Below, piece by piece: positions 5,851 to 6,339 of a stretch of DNA of 6,339 nucleotides (within the stretch, counting starts at the first letter, position 1; each line of letters opens with the position of its first letter). Both the position numbers and the translations under genes were made by a program. A model generated the notes under the pieces. It saw nothing but the letters and a program-made list of their open reading frames with translations, was not told the origin of the DNA and did not search any database. This DNA comes from CAZGQY01 sp964528035 (GTDB taxonomy: Bacteria; Pseudomonadota; Gammaproteobacteria; Methylococcales; UBA1147): positions 1-6,339 of the forward strand of contig CAZGQY010000219.1 of NCBI GenBank assembly GCA_964528035.1, given 5' to 3'.

Positions 5851-6237
5851 ATGTTGATTAGCACAACCCAGGTCGTCTACGGGTTTTTTATCATACTTAC
5901 CCTAACATCAAACTACGGGTTCGTACTTGGTGAAATCGATCAACCCGGCGATCATCATTTTTTTGGTCTGCTTTTTACGACCGCTTTAAATGGCACTGCT
6001 ATTTGGTTGAAATTTAGGGATCAGTCCGAAATTGCCAATTTGATGATAGCCTCCGGTCTGGTTGCCATCCTGCAGTTAATGTTAGCCACCGCTATTGGGT
6101 TCTTTAGCCTCTATTCTACGGGCGCGGCAATGTCTACGGATTCTACGGTTGCCATTGTTTCACTTGCGTCTGGTGCCTTACTGGCGAATCTCGTTGCGGT
6201 GACAGCATTTGTCGTGAATACGTTAAAGCGCGAGTAA
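5851..6237 (+). CDS. DUF6394 family small four-helix membrane protein
   Basis: The 128-residue integral inner-membrane protein has no known function. It has four hydrophobic segments: about residues 6-27 (VVYGFFIILTLTSNYGFVLG), 36-54, 62-86 (LMIASGLVAILQLMLATAIGFF) and 100-124 (VSLASGALLANLVAVTAFVV). The NYGFVLGEID motif at the end of helix 1, the charged loop KFRDQSEIA between helices 2 and 3, and ASGALLANL in helix 4 agree with my memory of the DUF6394 family, whose members have this length. There is no signal peptide and no catalytic motif, so it is more likely a structural or accessory membrane protein than an enzyme. It lies between the DUF2490 gene and the second palindromic repeat. Confidence 0.8.
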   Translation: MLISTTQVVYGFFIILTLTSNYGFVLGEIDQPGDHHFFGLLFTTALNGTAIWLKFRDQSEIANLMIASGLVAILQLMLATAIGFFSLYSTGAAMSTDSTVAIVSLASGALLANLVAVTAFVVNTLKRE

Positions 6238-6278
6238 AAATCACGGATAGGTGATGACTTTGTGTAATTATTGTTTAA

Positions 6279-6339
6279 GGAGCGAGGATTCAATAATATA
6301 CGAATCTTGACTTGTCTTATTGTCCGTCTTCTGCGTTGT
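6279..6339. mobile_element. MITE-like palindrome, copy 2 (left arm only, cut by the window end)
   Basis: Bases 6285-6339 match 4577-4631 of copy 1 at 54 of 55 positions (single difference at 4599/6307) in the same orientation. Its outer end GGAGCGAGG matches the reverse complement of copy 1's right end exactly and is probably closer to the ancestral terminus than the left end of copy 1. The window ends at GTTGT, just before the inner stem, so the right arm should lie immediately downstream. Confidence 0.8.

Overview
This window looks like chromosome from a gammaproteobacterium of moderate GC content. The clues are a proteobacterial-type RND pump with its TolC-family channel, a quinol-dependent nitric oxide reductase relic, and DUF2490 and DUF6394 membrane proteins. 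A methanotroph-like (Methylococcales) source is possible, but that is a weak guess from gene content. A run of 10 Ns at 2648-2657 shows this is a draft assembly.

Layout. (1) 2-1756 holds the C-terminal 584 codons of an RND efflux permease, cut by the window start. After a 150-bp gap that looks like a diverged tandem duplication, 1909-3162 encodes a TolC/CzcC-type outer-membrane factor. Together these are the inner- and outer-membrane parts of a tripartite pump; the periplasmic adaptor is not in the window. (2) 3163-4570 is a gene graveyard. It has a short fragment of a heavy-metal RND (CzcA-type) porter domain (about 3211-3429). Next is a norZ/qNOR pseudogene whose first ~70 codons are joined out of frame to its last ~45 codons (3586-3934). 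On the minus strand there is a 197-codon ORF, probably 5'-truncated (3967-4560). (3) 4568-4732 is a ~165-bp imperfect palindrome, MITE-like, ending about 10 bp from the minus-strand ORF. A second copy in the same orientation starts near 6279 and runs off the window end; the 55 bp that can be compared differ at one base. (4) Between the two copies lie an outer-membrane DUF2490 protein (4944-5738) and a small four-helix DUF6394 membrane protein (5851-6237). They are preceded by a ~210-bp leader with two operator-like dyads, GGTT-N6-AACC, spaced 23 bp apart.

How it fits together. The pump genes and the DUF2490/DUF6394 pair appear intact. The middle has lost metal-efflux and nitric-oxide-detoxification functions by deletion. 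The palindromic repeats bracket the DUF2490/DUF6394 segment and sit at the edge of the decay, so they may have served as recombination or insertion points. I do not see a clearly novel multi-gene system. The least explained features are the palindromic element pair, the twin dyads and the orphan minus-strand ORF.
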